A program made the translations under genes and the position numbers. A stretch of 64,000 nt of DNA from NCBI GenBank assembly GCA_019746975.1, contig JAIERK010000117.1:1-64000 (forward strand). The letters are read 5' to 3'. The notes under the pieces were generated by a model, which saw only the letters and a list, made by a program, of their open reading frames with translations, did not search any database and was not told where the DNA came from. The DNA comes from Candidatus Obscuribacterales bacterium (GTDB lineage Bacteria > Cyanobacteriota > Vampirovibrionia > Obscuribacterales > Obscuribacteraceae). Shown here piece by piece: positions 61,277 to 64,000 of this stretch; position 1 is the first letter of the stretch; every line of letters starts with the position of its first letter.

Positions 61277-64000
61277 CACTGATTCAGCACGGATGAACGC
61301 TCCAAACGACTGGTTGCATTTCGTAACTCATTGGCGAAGTATTCAACTCCATCATCCAATTTGTTTTGGTCTTTGAAAAACCGAGCTGCGAGTGAAAGAA
61401 TGCTCGTGTAATCACTCGAGATTCGACCAGTCTTAACGATCGCTGCTCGGGTTGCTTGATCAAGCGCAGCTCTTGCGGTTTGCTGCGCAACTGCGCGTTG
61501 ATCGGGTTCAGCTAGAACTATCCCAAACCAGTCTTTTCTGAAAGTATCTCGATGAAAGTTGAAACTATCTTTACTTGGATACTGCTGCAGTACTTTGTCG
61601 AGACCTCCATGAATCGTGCGAAGACTTTTTAATTGATCGCCTGAGGGATTGGGCTTGTATAGCACCTGCAATCGACTTTCTTGGGTGTCAAAGAGAGTAA
61701 GGTTTAACGCATCCGCATTCGCGCCTGCCTGAGCTTTCGTAAATTCGGTACGAGCTACTTCGAAGTATCGCTGTGCGTCTTCAAGGTAGTTCCCGCGCCT
61801 CCAGCGTTCTACCTTTGACGATTTCGCAACCTCTTGAAAGATTCGGCCCACCTGCTGCAGATTTTCAGCACGCGACAACGTCCCGTCAGGGAAGTGCGAC
61901 AACGTCAGATTTTCCATGAGACCGGCGCTGCCTATTGCAGTGTAACTACGGTCCAAAATGCCCATTTCTAACAGGCGAATCGATATACTGCTAAGTGAAT
62001 CAAGTGCGAGCACAAGTGCTGGCAATGACCCTGTGTAGTCGTGTTCTTCTCTCAATCGAAGCGTGAGGGCGTCAAGCTCCTTTGTTCTGTTACGAGTGGA
62101 ATCGAAGGTTCCGCTGGCGACACGCCTCCTTAATGTACCTATGTCTGCCTTTTGCACTCCTAGTGCGGCAAGTCCGCTTCGAATGTTCATTTCTGCTTCT
62201 CCAAGGTCACCACCATCAGTGCGAAGTTCCATTTCTCCGGCCACGACAAGAGCTTCACCGTAATGATGAAGAATATTGAGCGCATCTACTGCCTTCTGTT
62301 TAGTAGCTGGCTTGTCTATACGTTGTGCAATAAACTGGCGCGCAGCAGCGACAAATTCAGATGGCTCTTTGCTCAGCCAGGTCTCATCCGTCCGATTTCC
62401 TGTCATGCATTCAACCAGTTGTGTGCGAATTTGCGTCAAGGCAAGCCATGGGGAGGCATCGGGCGGACGGAGATATTTAAGAAGGAGCGCTGCATCATAT
62501 CTGGTGGCTGGATTTGTTGAGTTAGTTACAAGCTCGAGCGCAACCTGCGATGCTGTTTCTTTTAATGCGTTTTCAGGACTCACAGCCAAGGCGAAGCAAG
62601 CAGCCATACGAACTCGATCGTCGTAAATGGGATTAGTTAGATGCGCTATCTTCTCGGTACGCGGATCATCGCCATCTAGCAACAAAGCACGCCCTTTGAC
62701 AGAACTCAAAATACCTTGCACCGCATCATGAACAATCTCAGATCTGCCGTCCGTTTTGGACAACGATTCCTTAAGTAACTGAGAGGGAGCCTTCGGCAGC
62801 CGGCGCTCGCGGTCTGCTAGCGATCCCGTGGATGGTGGTAGTCGGTGATACTCGGACCGTACGCTTTCCCATCGTCTCGCCAGTATTTCCTGAGCTCGCG
62901 ATCTGCAATCGAGCGGCATCCCAACCTTGTCAACAACATGAGACTTCAGAGCCACACGAAACAGCGACATCGATCCGCTGTATTTCTCAAAACCACCATT
63001 CTTCTCAACGTGCTTATCCAGCAATTCCATCGTTTTAACCATTGAGGCAGACAGACCCGCGCTCTCGACGCCCTTCACACCTTCGATTGATTCGCGTAGA
63101 CCGTTGAGCAAACGCTGCTTCTCGGAGATGCTCAGTTCGGGTTTCACAAATAGTGATTCAATGCCTTCGAGAACAATAATTCGAGCCTTATCACTAGCCG
63201 CTGATTGGAGACTGCGATTGCCTAGAATTTTCAAGAACTGATCGCCAAGAATGCTCGCATGTTCTCGATTACGTCCCGTAACGGCGAGACTAACCAACTT
63301 ACGCGCGATGTCCGGTTCAACATCATTCCACGGGTCCGCGTCAAATGGGCGCGGACGCACGCCCTCTAAGCTAGGAAATGGCCAGGCGTAGTTACTGCGG
63401 TAATTCTGCTCCCATTCTGAATATGGCACCAGAACGATCGCGGTGTCGTCGCTTTTCGCTCGAGCATAGCAGTTCGTTTTGTCAGCCACACATTTACCGG
63501 TATTGATAGAAACAGCAATCTCGTTTGAATAGGCGGCTCTCCGGTGTTGATAGAAAGGAGCTCCCATTTGACTACCATCGCGGATAAGCAGCGCTAAAGC
63601 CAACATCGATTCTTTCGAGTGCTCCTTTCCGGACAATGCAGTTTGATAAAGTTTGTCGACTTCTCGAACGTAGGTCCTGTGAGCATAGTACTGAGCACAC
63701 ATCTCCAAGCATAGGTCATCTTCTAAAGAATACCGCTTAGGCGTCTCACCGCTTTTGCGCTGATTTCTGATCTCTGAATCGGCGGATGCACGCGCGACAA
63801 CCACGCTGTGACGAGTCTGCTGAATTGCGTCGCCTGGATCAAAGTAATTCCAAATATCTTGTTTTCCAGCTCCACGGAACATCACTTTGATTCGTTGAGC
63901 AGCTAGCCAAGCCTTTGTGCTCGCATCTGCTGGATCTTCTCTGCTACGCTCACCCTGCAGATCCGATGCCCTCTGATTGAATGTCTGTGAATCACCATCC
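61210..64000 (-). CDS. large helical protein, unknown function, 5' end outside the window
   Basis: At least 930 residues. The frame continues without a stop past the first available ATG and beyond the right edge (…DGDSQTFNQRASDLQGERS), so it is partial. The composition is highly helical with repeat-like segments (QVALELVTNSTNPATRYDAA, RVRMAACFALAVSPENALKE), which recall HEAT/armadillo-type repeats, and TPR-like pieces near the C-terminus. No catalytic motif or family recognised. The C-terminus is Ala/Lys/Arg-rich (QRIESRAKAK). Confidence 0.7.
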   Translation of the reverse strand, partial: DGDSQTFNQRASDLQGERSREDPADASTKAWLAAQRIKVMFRGAGKQDIWNYFDPGDAIQQTRHSVVVARASADSEIRNQRKSGETPKRYSLEDDLCLEMCAQYYAHRTYVREVDKLYQTALSGKEHSKESMLALALLIRDGSQMGAPFYQHRRAAYSNEIAVSINTGKCVADKTNCYARAKSDDTAIVLVPYSEWEQNYRSNYAWPFPSLEGVRPRPFDADPWNDVEPDIARKLVSLAVTGRNREHASILGDQFLKILGNRSLQSAASDKARIIVLEGIESLFVKPELSISEKQRLLNGLRESIEGVKGVESAGLSASMVKTMELLDKHVEKNGGFEKYSGSMSLFRVALKSHVVDKVGMPLDCRSRAQEILARRWESVRSEYHRLPPSTGSLADRERRLPKAPSQLLKESLSKTDGRSEIVHDAVQGILSSVKGRALLLDGDDPRTEKIAHLTNPIYDDRVRMAACFALAVSPENALKETASQVALELVTNSTNPATRYDAALLLKYLRPPDASPWLALTQIRTQLVECMTGNRTDETWLSKEPSEFVAAARQFIAQRIDKPATKQKAVDALNILHHYGEALVVAGEMELRTDGGDLGEAEMNIRSGLAALGVQKADIGTLRRRVASGTFDSTRNRTKELDALTLRLREEHDYTGSLPALVLALDSLSSISIRLLEMGILDRSYTAIGSAGLMENLTLSHFPDGTLSRAENLQQVGRIFQEVAKSSKVERWRRGNYLEDAQRYFEVARTEFTKAQAGANADALNLTLFDTQESRLQVLYKPNPSGDQLKSLRTIHGGLDKVLQQYPSKDSFNFHRDTFRKDWFGIVLAEPDQRAVAQQTARAALDQATRAAIVKTGRISSDYTSILSLAARFFKDQNKLDDGVEYFANELRNATSRLERSSVLNQCQAFAGKNTALMQRIESRAKAK

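Overview
The window reads as a chromosomal segment of an uncultured Gram-negative-type bacterium. The best guess is the non-photosynthetic cyanobacterial relatives (Melainabacteria/Vampirovibrionia, Obscuribacterales-like). This rests on style: many secreted TPR proteins, long intergenic gaps, single genes on alternating strands, mid GC, and lineage-typical hypothetical families. No rRNA, tRNA or other phylogenetic marker was seen, so the assignment is inference.

Layout. 1-2430 is accessory and partly decayed: IS-like direct repeats, a gene fragment, an SSB frame without a start codon, and a HigB/HigA-type toxin-antitoxin pair whose antitoxin carries an ImmA/IrrE peptidase domain. 3374-7767 is a compact peptide-export locus: a double-glycine leader peptide, an HlyD-type adaptor and a C39-peptidase ABC exporter with its catalytic residues intact. 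7749-11148 (minus) is a TadE/TadG-like pseudopilin cluster plus a secreted protein. 11235-25883 is mixed: a Cys-motif membrane protein, a tyrosine phosphatase, a class 3 lipase, MscL, a cupin, a DUF4239 protein, a VIT-domain membrane protein, a methyltransferase and malate:quinone oxidoreductase. 25971-28358 is a secreted TPR-metacaspase, followed by an M28 peptidase and several hypotheticals.

35116-37911 is a three-gene ABC-2 transporter operon ending in a thioredoxin-fold/TPR protein. Right after it, 38101-38661 encodes MsrA in which the catalytic cysteine codon is an in-frame TGA followed by a SECIS-like hairpin. This is a candidate selenoprotein and the most interesting point in the window. 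38981-42097 is a 1038-residue protein with repetitive beta-type sequence and a C-terminal papain-like Cys/His/Asp arrangement.

44152-49524 holds a class V aminotransferase, a 2OG oxygenase, a 16-bp tandem repeat array, and a MarR-GNAT regulator with a perfect 20-bp palindromic operator next to a PhzF-family enzyme. 49615-54605 holds a DEAD-box helicase, small membrane proteins and a GH3 beta-glucosidase. 55055-60874 holds a secreted TPR protein and a two-component system (histidine kinase divergent from a secreted TPR protein, then an OmpR-type regulator). A large uncharacterised protein runs off the right edge.

Together the genes suggest a predatory or surface-associated lifestyle with much secretion: an exported peptide, a lipase, peptidases, a glucosidase and pseudopilins. 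Three genes or fragments (HigB, SSB, a TPR fragment) show one-base frame breaks, which could be real decay or assembly error.
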